Source: Streptomyces gilvus
GTDB lineage: Bacteria > Actinomycetota > Actinomycetes > Streptomycetales > Streptomycetaceae
Assembly (NCBI RefSeq): GCF_022513565.1
Contig: NZ_JAKWBE010000001.1
Span: forward strand, 682,001-746,000
DNA length: 64,000 nt
Direction: 5' to 3'
Translations under genes and position numbers: made by a program
The notes under the pieces: generated by a model
What the model was told of the DNA's origin: nothing
The model's database searches: none
The model's input: only the letters and a program-made list of their open reading frames with translations
Shown: positions 35,832-44,526 of the stretch, one piece after another
How positions within the stretch are numbered: the first letter of the stretch is position 1
How the letters are laid out: each line of letters begins with the position of its first letter

Positions 35832-35861
35832 TTGACATTCGTTCGGGCAGTTGTCTTAACT
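35832..35861 (+). promoter_or_regulatory. promoter driving the riboswitch-leader-importer operon
   Basis: TTGACA (35832-35837) is separated by about 17-18 bp from CTTAAC/TTAACT (35855-35861), 10-15 bp ahead of the SAM riboswitch. This is among the best housekeeping-type promoters in the window. Confidence 0.65.
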
Positions 35862-35870
35862 TACGGCTCA

Positions 35871-35965
35871 GAACGGTCATGAGCGTCAGCGACAAGCCCT
35901 GGCTAGCTGACCGGCAACCCTCGCTCCGCGGTGGGGTGCCCCAGGTGACGACCGGACCGGATGAC
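35871..35965 (+). promoter_or_regulatory. SAM-IV-type riboswitch
   Basis: The block starting GGTCATGAGCGTCAGC (35875) and including GACAAGCCCTGGCTAGCTG, CCGGCAACCCTCGCTCC, GCGGTGGGGTGCCCCAGGTGACGACC (to 35953) is the Streptomyces SAM-responsive aptamer layout. GGTC/GACC forms P1, with the S-box-like core GGCAACCC and GGTGGGGTGCC. The following GGACCGG may complete the pseudoknot. S-adenosylmethionine binding is expected to switch off the downstream leader peptide and ABC importer. No covariance model was run. Confidence 0.88.
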
Positions 35966-36015
35966 GTTTCGGTAAGCGCGAGGCCCACCAGGGCCGGAAC
36001 AGTGACGGTGACGCC

Positions 36016-36165
36016 ATGTACGCAGCTCCCAGGACGGCGACGCGCCGCCCCCAGGGCTGCGTACGGCCGTACCCGAACCCTCTCGTCGCCGATCGCACCG
36101 TCGATCTGCTCCGCGTGAACAGCGCACTGTGTACCGCATCGGGCCGTGCCCGCTGTCGGGGCTGA
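36016..36165 (+). CDS. sulfur-metabolism leader peptide (49 aa) behind the riboswitch
   Basis: ATG 36016. The peptide has an atypically long basic N-terminus and then ADRTVDLLRVNSALCTA, the conserved leader core; Cys residues are at positions 15, 39 and 47. It lies about 60 bp after the SAM riboswitch aptamer and 144 bp before the importer permease start. The combination suggests two-step control: SAM sensing by RNA and cysteine sensing by translation of the leader. Confidence 0.7.
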   Translation: MYAAPRTATRRPQGCVRPYPNPLVADRTVDLLRVNSALCTASGRARCRG

Positions 36166-36308
36166 CCTCTCCCCGCAGCCCCCGCATCCCCTGACGAACA
36201 CCGCGACGCGGTGTGCCGTCGTCCTTCCCGCCCCCGGTACCCCGCTGTCGCGTCCGCCGCCGCATGCCGCCGCGCCGTCCGGGGTGTCCGACCCAGCCGG
36301 AGCCCACC

Positions 36309-37289
36309 ATGAGTGAACCCCCTGGCGCCACCGCAACCCTCGCGCCGACCTCCGCCGCCGACGAACCGTCAAAAACCCTCACCGCCCAGCGAGTTCTGCC
36401 GCTGCGGCGCCCCGGACGCTGGATCGCCACCGCGGTCGTGCTCGTCCTGGTCGCCCAGTTCGTGCACGGGCTGGTGACCAACCCGTTCTACCAGTGGGAC
36501 CGCTGGGGCTACTGGTTCCTGCGCCCCACCATCCTCGACGGCCTGGTGATCACCCTCGAAGTCACCGCCTACAGCGCGGTGTTGGGCCTCCTCGGCGGCA
36601 TCCTGCTCGCCCTGGCCCGGCTGTCGAGGAGTCCGGTGCTGCGCGCGGTCAGCTGGACGTACATCTGGGCCCTGCGCTCCGTCCCGCTCATCGTGGTGCT
36701 GATCTTCCTCTACAACTTCAGCGCCCTGTACAAGACGTTGAGCGTCGGCATTCCCTTCGGCCCGTCCTTCTTCTCCTTCGACGAGTCGAGACTCGCCACC
36801 GACATGGTCGTCGCCGTCGTCGGCCTCAGCCTCAACGAGGCCGCCTACGCGGCCGAGGTCGTCCGCGGCGGCATCCTCTCCGTCGACCAGGGCCAGCACG
36901 AGGCGGCCGCCGCCCTCGGACTGCCGAAGAGCTACCAGTTCCGGAAGATCGTCTTTCCGCAGGCGCTGCGCTCGATCATCCCGAACTACGTCAACCAGCT
37001 CATCGGCCTGATCAAGGGCACCTCGCTGGTCTTCTACGTCTCCCTGCTCGACCTGTTCGGCTCCGCGCAGACCATGGGCTCCACCTACCCCGGCGACATC
37101 GTGCCGCTGCTGCTGGTCGTCACCGTCTGGTACCTGATCCTGACCAGCGTCGTCTCCGTCATCCAGTTCTACGTCGAGCGGCACTACGCCCGCGGTGCCA
37201 CCCGCAGCCTGCCGCCGACACCGCTGCAGAAGCTCCGCACCGGGCTCACCGACCTGCGGGCCCGCATCCGCCGGGAGGCCGCCGTATGA
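36309..37289 (+). CDS. amino-acid-type ABC importer permease
   Basis: 326 residues from ATG 36309 (an earlier GTG/ATG in frame at 36213 overlaps regulatory DNA). A Thr/Pro-rich N-terminus is followed by a HisM/GltK-type domain: LRPTILDGLVITLEVTAYSAVLGLLGGILLALARLS, WALRSVPLIVVLIFLYNF, and the EAAAALGLPKSYQFRKIVFPQALRSIIPNYVNQ coupling (EAA) loop. Five to six membrane helices. Co-transcribed with the ATPase by ATGA. The SAM riboswitch indicates a sulfur amino acid or S-substituted cysteine as substrate. Confidence 0.92.
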   Translation: MSEPPGATATLAPTSAADEPSKTLTAQRVLPLRRPGRWIATAVVLVLVAQFVHGLVTNPFYQWDRWGYWFLRPTILDGLVITLEVTAYSAVLGLLGGILLALARLSRSPVLRAVSWTYIWALRSVPLIVVLIFLYNFSALYKTLSVGIPFGPSFFSFDESRLATDMVVAVVGLSLNEAAYAAEVVRGGILSVDQGQHEAAAALGLPKSYQFRKIVFPQALRSIIPNYVNQLIGLIKGTSLVFYVSLLDLFGSAQTMGSTYPGDIVPLLLVVTVWYLILTSVVSVIQFYVERHYARGATRSLPPTPLQKLRTGLTDLRARIRREAAV

Positions 37290-38083
37290 CCGCCAAGACG
37301 CTCGGAGCCCTGGCGGACGTCGAGGCCGCCACCGTCGAGGTCCACGACGTGCACAAGTGGTACGGCACCCACCGGGTGCTGGACGGCGTCGACCTGACCG
37401 TCCGCCCCGGCGAGGTCACCGTGATCCTCGGCCCCTCCGGTTCCGGCAAGTCCACCCTGTTGCGGGTCATCAACCACCTGGAGAAGCCCGAGATCGGCTA
37501 CGTCAGCATCAACGGCGAACCGATCGGCGTGAAGCGGCAGGGCGAGAGGCTCAAGGAGCTGAGCGAGCGCGCCATCCTCACCCAGCGCGGACGGATCGGC
37601 TTCGTCTTCCAGAACTTCAACCTCTTCCCCCACCTCACCGTCCTGGACAACGTGGCCGCCGCCCCGGTCGCCACCGGCAGACTCGGCAGGACCGAGGCCC
37701 AGGAGCTGGCCCGCGAGTTGCTCGGCCGGGTCGGTCTCGCCGACAAGACCGCCGCCTACCCCCGCCAGCTGTCCGGCGGCCAGCAGCAGCGCGTCGCCAT
37801 CGCCCGCGCCCTCGCGCTGCGCCCCGGCGTCATCCTCTTCGACGAGCCCACCTCCGCCCTCGACCCCGAACTCGTCGGCGAGGTGCTCGCCGTCATCAAG
37901 GACCTGGCGACCAGCGGCACCACCCTCGTCATCGTCACCCACGAGATCGGCTTCGCCCGCGAGATCGCCGACCGGGTCGTCTTCATCGACGGCGGCCGGA
38001 TCGTCGAGCAGGGCCCGCCCTCCGAGGTCCTCGACAACCCGCGGCACGAGCGGACCAGGGACTTCCTCAGCAAGGTCCTCTGA
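37286..38083 (+). CDS. amino-acid-type ABC importer ATPase
   Basis: 265 residues. Walker A GPSGSGKST, Q-loop VFQNFNLFPHLTV, signature LSGGQQQRVAIARALAL, Walker B VILFDEPTSALDPE, H-loop VTHEIGFAREIADRV. Belongs to the GlnQ/HisP/YxeO class. Starts within the permease stop; the binding-protein gene follows after 73 bp. Confidence 0.94.
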   Translation: MTAKTLGALADVEAATVEVHDVHKWYGTHRVLDGVDLTVRPGEVTVILGPSGSGKSTLLRVINHLEKPEIGYVSINGEPIGVKRQGERLKELSERAILTQRGRIGFVFQNFNLFPHLTVLDNVAAAPVATGRLGRTEAQELARELLGRVGLADKTAAYPRQLSGGQQQRVAIARALALRPGVILFDEPTSALDPELVGEVLAVIKDLATSGTTLVIVTHEIGFAREIADRVVFIDGGRIVEQGPPSEVLDNPRHERTRDFLSKVL

Positions 38084-38156
38084 CCCGCCGGACCCGCCGC
38101 ACCCCTCAGACCTCCCCCCACGCCTCTCTCATCACCTCCAGCGACAAGGAACGGCC

Positions 38157-39185
38157 ATGCCCACCCAGTTCACCCGACGCAGCCTGATACGCGGCATCAC
38201 CGCGGCGACCGCCGTCGCCTCCCTGGCCACCGGGCTCGCCGCCTGCGGTGGCAACAGCGACGCGGCCACCTCCACCCAGGCCGCCGCCAAGACCGGCGAG
38301 GTCGTCGTCGGCCAGGTCTCCAACGGCGCCGCCCAGCAGACCTCCATCAAGGTCTCCGAGGTCAAGTCCATCAGCGCCGAACTGCCCGCCGCCGTCAAGA
38401 AGAGCGGCAAGCTGGAGATCGGCATCGGCGCCCTGCCGGCCGGCTTCCCGCCGCTGGCCTACGTGGGCAGCGACCAGAAGACCCTCACCGGCGCCGAACC
38501 CGACTTCGGCCGCCTGGTCGCCGCGGTCCTCGGCCTCCAGCCGGAGGTGAAGAACTCCACCTGGGAGAACCTCTTCGTCGGCATCGACAGCGGCAAGGTC
38601 GACGTGGCCTTCTCCAACGTCACCGACACCGAGGAGCGCAAGAAGAAGTACGAGTTCGCCTCCTACCGGCAGGACAACCTCGCCTTCACCGTGCCGAAGA
38701 AGAGCACCTGGAACTTCGACGGCACCTACGAGAACCTCGCCGGCAAGACGGTCTCCGTGGGCTCCGGCACCAACCAGGAGAAGATCCTCCTGGAGTGGAA
38801 GGCCAAGCTGGCCAAGGAGGGCAAGAAGCTCACCGTCAAGTACTTCCAGGACAGCAACAGCGTCTACCTGGCCCTGTCCAGCGGCAAGATCGACGCCTAC
38901 TTCGGGCCCAACCCCGGCATCGCGTACCACAACCGCCAGGTCGCGAACACGCCCAACGCCACGCGGACGGCGGGCACTTACTCCGGTGCGGGCGCGAGCC
39001 TGCAGGGTCTGATCGCGGCCACCGCGAAGAAGGGCAGCGGCCTGGCCAAGCCGCTCGCGGACGCCATCAACTACCTGATCAAGAACGGTCAGTACGCCGA
39101 GTGGCTCAAGGCCTACAACCTCTCCAACGAGGCCGTCGCCAAGTCCGAGGTCAACCCGCCCGGACTGCCGCTCGACAACTCCTGA
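38157..39185 (+). CDS. amino-acid-binding lipoprotein of the ABC importer (SBP family 3)
   Basis: 342 residues. Twin-arginine-like N-terminus (TRRSLIRGITAATAVASLATG) ending in the lipobox LAAC, so it is a lipoprotein on the outer face of the membrane. The mature part shows the family 3 core (LEIGIGALPAGFPPLAYVGSD, AEPDFGRLVAAVLGLQPEV, GKVDVAFSNVTDTEERKKKYEFASY). It delivers the solute to the permease at 36309. There is a long linker (NSDAATSTQAAAKTGEVVV) after the lipobox. Confidence 0.92.
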   Translation: MPTQFTRRSLIRGITAATAVASLATGLAACGGNSDAATSTQAAAKTGEVVVGQVSNGAAQQTSIKVSEVKSISAELPAAVKKSGKLEIGIGALPAGFPPLAYVGSDQKTLTGAEPDFGRLVAAVLGLQPEVKNSTWENLFVGIDSGKVDVAFSNVTDTEERKKKYEFASYRQDNLAFTVPKKSTWNFDGTYENLAGKTVSVGSGTNQEKILLEWKAKLAKEGKKLTVKYFQDSNSVYLALSSGKIDAYFGPNPGIAYHNRQVANTPNATRTAGTYSGAGASLQGLIAATAKKGSGLAKPLADAINYLIKNGQYAEWLKAYNLSNEAVAKSEVNPPGLPLDNS

Positions 39186-39272
39186 CCGCCGCGCCCCGGG
39201 GACTCCGCCGCCGCCCCGCGGCGGAGTCCCCGCACCGGACCCCCCGAGCCGCACACCGGAGACCGCCACACC

Positions 39273-39998
39273 ATGTCCGTCATCACCCTCGACGCCCACT
39301 CCTCGCACCTCCTGGACAACCCCGCCTGGGCCGCGCTCACCGGCCCGCACGCCCGCTTCGCCGAGCGTGTCGGCCACGCCGTCCGCTACCGGCCGGACGT
39401 GGCCCCTTTCCACGCCCTCTCCGACGAGGACGACCCGCGCGCCTGGGCCGACCTCGCCGCACTCGTCGGCCCCGGCGGCACCGCCGCGGTACGGGGCGTG
39501 ACCGAGGCGGCGGAGGGCTGGGAGGTCGTACGCACCGGGCACGGCGTCCAGCTCGTCGACACCCACCTGCGCGCCGAGCCCGACCCCGAGGCCGTACGAC
39601 TCGGGCCCGACGACGTGCCCGAGATCCTCGACCTGGTCGCCCGCACCGAGCCGGGCCCCTATCTGCCCCGCACCGTCGAACTGGGCACCTACCTCGGCAT
39701 CCGCCACGAGGGCCGGCTGATCGCCCTGGCCGGCGAGCGGCTGCACCCGCCGGGCTGGACGGAGATCAGCGCCGTGTGCACCGACCCCGCCCACCGCGGC
39801 CGGGGCCTGGCCACCCGTCTGGTCCGCGCCGTCGCCGCCGGCATCAAGGAGCGCGGCGAACGCCCCTTCCTGCACGCCGCGGCCACCAACGTGAACGCGA
39901 TCCGGCTGTACGAGTCGATCGGGTTCACCCTGCGCCGCCGTACCGTCTTCTCGCTCGTCCGGCACACCGGGGCCGCCGCGCTGGAAGAAACGGCATAG
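39273..39998 (+). CDS. GNAT N-acetyltransferase
   Basis: 241 residues. The C-terminal GNAT domain carries ISAVCTDPAHRGRGLATRLVRAVAAGI (acetyl-CoA loop RGRGLA) and NAIRLYESIGFTLRRRTVFSLV; the N-terminal ~100 residues are a divergent helper domain. In the Bacillus yxe and ytm operons an acetyltransferase next to an amino-acid ABC importer and flavin monooxygenases N-acetylates S-modified cysteine before C-S bond oxidation; the same neighbourhood is seen here, so this role is proposed. Confidence 0.85.
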   Translation: MSVITLDAHSSHLLDNPAWAALTGPHARFAERVGHAVRYRPDVAPFHALSDEDDPRAWADLAALVGPGGTAAVRGVTEAAEGWEVVRTGHGVQLVDTHLRAEPDPEAVRLGPDDVPEILDLVARTEPGPYLPRTVELGTYLGIRHEGRLIALAGERLHPPGWTEISAVCTDPAHRGRGLATRLVRAVAAGIKERGERPFLHAAATNVNAIRLYESIGFTLRRRTVFSLVRHTGAAALEETA

Positions 39999-40013
39999 CC
40001 GTGCCGTTGTCCT

Positions 40014-40055
40014 TGTCGAGCGTGATGTGTCAAGCGTGACGTGTCGAGCGTGATG
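40014..40055. repeat. three tandem 14-bp repeats upstream of a leader peptide
   Basis: TGTCGAGCGTGATG at 40014-40027, TGTCAAGCGTGACG at 40028-40041 and TGTCGAGCGTGATG at 40042-40055 are head-to-tail copies, with a partial fourth (TACCGAGCG) running into the leader ribosome site GGAGGT (40064-40069). They occupy the promoter position for the leader and monooxygenase operon and could be a multi-site operator. Confidence 0.75.
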
Positions 40056-40076
40056 TACCGAGCGGAGGTGGTCCGA

Positions 40077-40163
40077 GTGACACGTGTCCTGCGTGCCGTC
40101 CGCCTCCACTCCCGGCCCCACATCGACCTCCAGCGCGTGGCCGGCTCCCTCTGTAGCTCCTGA
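40077..40163 (+). CDS. sulfur-metabolism leader peptide (28 aa)
   Basis: GTG start at 40077, 7-8 bp after GGAGGT. The peptide contains LHSRPHIDLQRVAGSLCSS with Cys26 (TGT) three codons before the stop; the SRPHIDLQRVAGxLC form is the common version of this leader family. It precedes the flavin monooxygenase pair by 77 bp. Confidence 0.8.
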   Translation: MTRVLRAVRLHSRPHIDLQRVAGSLCSS

Positions 40164-40240
40164 CCCCGTTTCCCCAGCCGCCGTGCGCCCCGACTCCCGC
40201 GGGCCGGCGATCGCGTACGGACCTCCAGGAAGGCACCCTC

Positions 40241-41449
40241 GTGTCCGCAACTCCCGCTTCTCCTCTGCACCTCGCCGTCGCCCTCGACGGCACCGGCTGG
40301 CATCCCGCCTCCTGGCGTGAGCAAGTCGCCCGTCCCCGGGACCTGTTCACCGCCGGCTACTGGGCCGACCTGGTCGCCGAGGCCGAACGCGGCCTGCTCG
40401 ACTTCGTCACCTTCGAGGACGGCCTGGGCCTGCAGTCCTCCAACTACGGCGAACCGGACGGTCGCACCGACCAGGTGCGCGGCCGCCTCGACGCCGTACT
40501 CACCGCCTCCCGCATCGCACCCCTGACCCGGCACATCGGTCTGGTCCCGACCGTGATCGCCACCCACACGGAGCCGTTCCACATCTCCAAGGCGATCGCC
40601 ACCCTCGACTACGTCAGCACCGGCCGCGCGGGTCTGCGGGTGCAGATCTCCGCCCGGCCGCACGAGGCCGACCACTTCGGCCGCCGCACCTTCCCGCCGA
40701 TCAGCCTGGAGGAGCTGCGGACCCCGGCCGGACAGGAGCGGCTGACCGACCTCTTCGACGAGGCCGCCGACCACGTCGAGGTCGTGCGCCGGCTCTGGGA
40801 CAGCTGGGAGGACGACGCCGAGATCCGTGACGTCGCCACCGGCCGCTTCGTCGACCGCGACAAGCTGCACTACATCGACTTCGAGGGCAGGCACTTCAGC
40901 GTCAAGGGCCCCTCCATCACCCCGCGCCCGCCGCAGGGCCAGCCGCTGGTCACCGCCCTCGCCCACCAGAGCGTGCCCTACCGGCTGGTGGCCCGCCAGG
41001 CCGACGTCGGCTACGTCACCCCGCAGGACGCCGGGGACGCACGGGCGATCGTCGCCGAGATCCGCGCCGAGCAGGAAGCGGCCGGACGCGCCGGTGAACT
41101 CGTGCACGTCTTCGGCGACTTGGTGGTCTTCCTGGACGACGAGCAGGCCGCCGCGGAGGACCGCCGCGCACGTCTCGACGCCCTCGCGGGGGAGCCGTAC
41201 ACCAGCGACGCCCGTGTCTTCGCCGGTACGCCCGCCCAACTCGCTGATTTGTTGGAGGAGTTCGCGGCGGAGGGCCTGACGGGATTCCGGCTGCGGCCCG
41301 CCGTCGCCGGGCACGACCTGCCCGCCGTCACCCGCGGCCTGGTCCCCGAACTCCAGCGCCGGGGCCTGTTCCGCACCGCCTACGAGGCCGACACCCTGCG
41401 CGGCCTGCTGGGCCTCGCCCGCCCCGCCAACCGCTACGCCGCCGCCTGA
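40241..41449 (+). CDS. LLM-class flavin-dependent monooxygenase
   Basis: 402 residues, GTG start. Bacterial luciferase-like TIM barrel: LHLAVALDGTGWHPASWRE, LVAEAERGLLDFVTFEDGL, LVPTVIATHTEPFHISKAIATLDYVSTGRAGL and a C-terminal GLTGFRLRPAV. Members use FMNH2 and O2 to oxidise C-S or C-N bonds of small molecules such as S-alkyl cysteines and sulfonates. Located directly after a Cys leader peptide and 22 bp before a second monooxygenase, so both probably act in sulfur scavenging. Confidence 0.88.
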   Translation: MSATPASPLHLAVALDGTGWHPASWREQVARPRDLFTAGYWADLVAEAERGLLDFVTFEDGLGLQSSNYGEPDGRTDQVRGRLDAVLTASRIAPLTRHIGLVPTVIATHTEPFHISKAIATLDYVSTGRAGLRVQISARPHEADHFGRRTFPPISLEELRTPAGQERLTDLFDEAADHVEVVRRLWDSWEDDAEIRDVATGRFVDRDKLHYIDFEGRHFSVKGPSITPRPPQGQPLVTALAHQSVPYRLVARQADVGYVTPQDAGDARAIVAEIRAEQEAAGRAGELVHVFGDLVVFLDDEQAAAEDRRARLDALAGEPYTSDARVFAGTPAQLADLLEEFAAEGLTGFRLRPAVAGHDLPAVTRGLVPELQRRGLFRTAYEADTLRGLLGLARPANRYAAA

Positions 41450-41471
41450 GCCGGAAGGAACCGCAAAGATC

Positions 41472-42842
41472 ATGAGCAAGCCGCTGAAGCAGATCCATCT
41501 GGCCGCGCACTTCCCGGGCGTCAACAACACCACCGTGTGGAGCGACCCGCGGGCCGGCAGCCACATCGAGTTCAGCTCCTTCGCGCACTTCGCGCGGACC
41601 GCCGAACGAGCGAAGTTCGACTTCCTGTTCCTCGCCGAGGGCCTGCGCCTGCGCGAACAGGGCGGGAAGATCTACGACTTGGACGTGGTCGGCCGCCCCG
41701 ACACCTTCACCGTCCTCGCCGCTCTCGCCGCCGTCACCGAGCACCTCGGGCTGACCGGCACCATCAACTCCACCTTCAACGAGCCCTACGAGGTGGCCCG
41801 CCAGTTCGCCAGCCTCGACCACCTCTCCGGCGGCCGCTCCGCCTGGAACGTCGTCACTTCCTGGGACGCCTTCACCGGCGAGAACTTCCGCCGCGGCGGC
41901 TTCCTCCCGCAGACGGAGCGCTACTCCCGCGCCAAGGAGTTCCTGGCCACCGCGAACGAACTCTTCGACTCCTGGCACGGCGACGAGATCGTCGCCGACC
42001 AGGCCACCGGCGTCTTCCTGCGGGACGCGAAGGCCGGCTCCTTCGTGCACACGGGTCAGCACTTCGACATCCACGGCCAGTTCAACGTCCCGCGCTCCCC
42101 GCAGGGCCGTCCCGTCATCTTCCAGGCCGGTGACTCCGAGGAGGGCCGCGAGTTCGCCGCCTCCTCCGCCGACGCCATCTTCAGCCGGTACGCCACCCTG
42201 ACCGATGGCCAGGCCTTCTACACGGACGTCAAGAACCGTCTCGCCAAGTACGGCCGCCGCCATGACCAGTTGCTGATCCTGCCCGCCGCCTCCTTCGCGC
42301 TCGCCGACACCGACGCCGAGGCGGAGGAACTCGCCAGGGAGGTGCGCCGCCAGCAGGTCAGCGGGGCCACCGCCATCAAGCACCTGGAGTTCGTCTGGAA
42401 CCGGGACCTGTCCTCCTACGACCCGGAGGGCCCGCTGCCCGACATCGACCCGGACGTCAGCGACGACCACATCTCCAAGGGCCGCGCCCAGGTGCGGATG
42501 TACCGCGACCCGCTGGCCACCGCCCGCGAGTGGCGCGAACTGGCCGCCGCCAACAACTGGTCCATCCGCGACCTGGTCATCAACACCGGCACCCGGCAGA
42601 CCTTCGTCGGTTCCCCGGCGACCATCGCCAGGACCATCAACGACTACGTCCAGGCCGACGCCAGCGACGGGTTCATCCTCGTCCCGCACATCACCCCCGG
42701 CGGCCTGGACGACTTCGCCGACAAGGTCGTCCCGCTGCTGCAGGAACAGGGCGTCTTCCGCACCGAGTACGAGGGTCCCACCCTGCGCCACCACCTCGGG
42801 CTCGCACACCCCGACGCCGTCGACGACCGGGTGGCCTCGTGA
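41472..42842 (+). CDS. NtaA/SnaA/DszA-family flavin monooxygenase
   Basis: 456 residues. Family marks: KQIHLAAHFPGVNNTTVWSDP at the start, DFLFLAEGLRL, TGTINSTFNEPYEVARQFASLDHLSGGRSAWNVVTSWD, and GFLPQTERYSRAKEF. Relatives include DszA, nitrilotriacetate monooxygenase and the Bacillus YxeK/CmoJ enzymes of S-modified-cysteine salvage. FMNH2 would come from a reductase that is not adjacent. Same orientation and close spacing as the preceding monooxygenase. Confidence 0.9.
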   Translation: MSKPLKQIHLAAHFPGVNNTTVWSDPRAGSHIEFSSFAHFARTAERAKFDFLFLAEGLRLREQGGKIYDLDVVGRPDTFTVLAALAAVTEHLGLTGTINSTFNEPYEVARQFASLDHLSGGRSAWNVVTSWDAFTGENFRRGGFLPQTERYSRAKEFLATANELFDSWHGDEIVADQATGVFLRDAKAGSFVHTGQHFDIHGQFNVPRSPQGRPVIFQAGDSEEGREFAASSADAIFSRYATLTDGQAFYTDVKNRLAKYGRRHDQLLILPAASFALADTDAEAEELAREVRRQQVSGATAIKHLEFVWNRDLSSYDPEGPLPDIDPDVSDDHISKGRAQVRMYRDPLATAREWRELAAANNWSIRDLVINTGTRQTFVGSPATIARTINDYVQADASDGFILVPHITPGGLDDFADKVVPLLQEQGVFRTEYEGPTLRHHLGLAHPDAVDDRVAS

Positions 42843-42849
42843 GAGGCGG

Positions 42850-43362
42850 TCAGCAGCCGGTGCCGGCCGGGACGAACCGCACGGGCGCGTGGTCCCCGGC
42901 GTCCAGCACCTGACCGTAGGTCTGCCGGTCGACCTCGTACCAGACGTCGTCCTGCGTCCTGACGCCGTCGACGTCGTCCAGGCTCACGCACCACCGCTCC
43001 TGGCGGACGACCCGCCGGTACCTCTCCGTGCCCTTCCGGACCTGCGTACAGCTCTGGTAGTGCTCGGTGGTGTACCAGACGCGGGTCGTCCGGTGGGTGC
43101 CGCTGCCCGACCGTGAGGTGTGCCGGACCTGCCTGGTGGCGGGCCGGCACCTCCGGACGAGATGGGGGCGGGTGGCGTAGACGGTCTTCCGGGAGACGTG
43201 GCGGACGGTGTCCTTCAGGCCCCGGACGCCGTCCGGGCTCGCCTGGGCCGCCTTGGCGGCACCGCTCTGCCCGGAGTCGCCGGACCCGCCCCCGCACGCC
43301 GCGAGCCCCGCCACGAGCAGTGCCGTCACTCCGGCGACCAGCAGCCGACGCGCGTCGATCAT
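42850..43362 (-). CDS. small secreted lipoprotein, function unknown
   Basis: 170 residues. Signal peptide ARRLLVAGVTALLVAGLAAC with a lipobox Cys, then a Gly/Ser-rich linker. The mature part is rich in Arg/Thr/Tyr with several Cys (RRCRP, SCTQV, RWCVSLDDVDG, GTGC) that could form disulfides. No family recognised. Convergent with the monooxygenase operon, 8 bp apart. Confidence 0.8.
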   Translation of the reverse strand: MIDARRLLVAGVTALLVAGLAACGGGSGDSGQSGAAKAAQASPDGVRGLKDTVRHVSRKTVYATRPHLVRRCRPATRQVRHTSRSGSGTHRTTRVWYTTEHYQSCTQVRKGTERYRRVVRQERWCVSLDDVDGVRTQDDVWYEVDRQTYGQVLDAGDHAPVRFVPAGTGC

Positions 43363-43554
43363 CTCTCCCCCTGAGGCCGGCGGTCAGCGTAGTCGATCCC
43401 TGGCCTGAACCTCCCCCTTTGCGATTCTCGGTAAGGACTCGGCAAGAGATCGGTATGACGACCGGCCCCGCACCGGCCGCCGTCCGCCCGGCCCTCCACG
43501 CACGGCGTAGAGTCCCTGGCCGGGTCTGGTCGGATGCCGTGGAGGGAGTGCGCG

Positions 43555-44526
43555 ATGTCGAGCCCACCGGAGCTCACCGTGGGACGGCTGCTGTCCTCAT
43601 GGCAACTCGACGTGCCCGCCCTGCTGGTCGTGGCCCTGCTCGGCGGTCTGTACGGCTGGGGCGTACTGCGGTTGCGGAGGCGGGGCGAGCACTGGCCGGC
43701 GGCGCGACTCGCCGCGTTCGTGCTGCTCGGCCTCGGCACGCTCGTCGTGGCCACGATGTCGGCCCTCGCCGTGTACGACCACGTGCTGTTCTGGCCGGCG
43801 GCGGTGCAGAACATCCTCCTGGACCTGGTCGCACCGCTCGGCCTGGCGCTCGGCGACCCGCTGCGCCTGGCCGTCGACGCCCTGCCCGAGCCGTCCGCCG
43901 CTCGCCTGCGGCGCGCGATGACCGGGCGCGTGGTCCGCCTGCTCACCTTCCCGCTGGTCAGCACCGCCCTCGTGCTGGTCACCGAACTGACGGTGTACTT
44001 CACGCCGTACTTCGAGACCGCCCTGCGCGACAACTGGCTGCACCAGCTGATGTACCTCCACCTGCTGCTCGCCGGCAGCCTGTTCGTCGTGCCGGTGCTC
44101 ACCCGCGAGGAGACGCTGCCCGCGTGGTGCACCCACCCCGTGCGGGCGGCGCTGGTCTTCCTCGACGGGATCGTCGACGCCGTACCGGGCATCGTGGTGA
44201 TGACCCACGGCACCCTCATCGCCGGCGCCTGGTACCTGCACCACGCCCCGGCCTGGTCACCCGACGTCCAGCAGGACCAGCAGGTCGGCGGCGGCGCGAT
44301 GATCAGCATCGCCGAACTCGTGGCGCTGCCCTTCCTCCTCGCGATCCTCGTCCAGTGGTTCCGCACGGAACGCGCCGAGACGGTGGCACTGGACCGCCGC
44401 CTGGCCACGGAGCTGATCCCGGCGGCGCCCACCGAGTCGGCCGACCCGTCGCCGGATCTCGTACGCCCCTGGTGGGAGACCGAGAACAGCGCGGTCGCCG
44501 AACGCATCCGCCAGCAACGGCCCTGA
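43555..44526 (+). CDS. cytochrome c oxidase assembly protein, CtaG (caa3-type) family
   Basis: 323 residues from ATG 43555 with GGAGGGAG upstream. Seven to eight membrane helices; conserved segments LAVYDHVLFWPAAVQNILLDLVAPLGLALGDPLRL, NWLHQLMYLHLLLAGSLFVVPVL and DAVPGIVVMTHGTLIAGAWY with His and Met residues that may bind copper. Members help insert copper into the aa3 oxidase or act in copper handling. Its C-terminus is soluble. Confidence 0.88.
   Translation: MSSPPELTVGRLLSSWQLDVPALLVVALLGGLYGWGVLRLRRRGEHWPAARLAAFVLLGLGTLVVATMSALAVYDHVLFWPAAVQNILLDLVAPLGLALGDPLRLAVDALPEPSAARLRRAMTGRVVRLLTFPLVSTALVLVTELTVYFTPYFETALRDNWLHQLMYLHLLLAGSLFVVPVLTREETLPAWCTHPVRAALVFLDGIVDAVPGIVVMTHGTLIAGAWYLHHAPAWSPDVQQDQQVGGGAMISIAELVALPFLLAILVQWFRTERAETVALDRRLATELIPAAPTESADPSPDLVRPWWETENSAVAERIRQQRP

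Noticed and set aside
40014..40055. CRISPR-like array
   Set aside because: Units are 14 bp and directly adjacent with no spacers; no cas genes.
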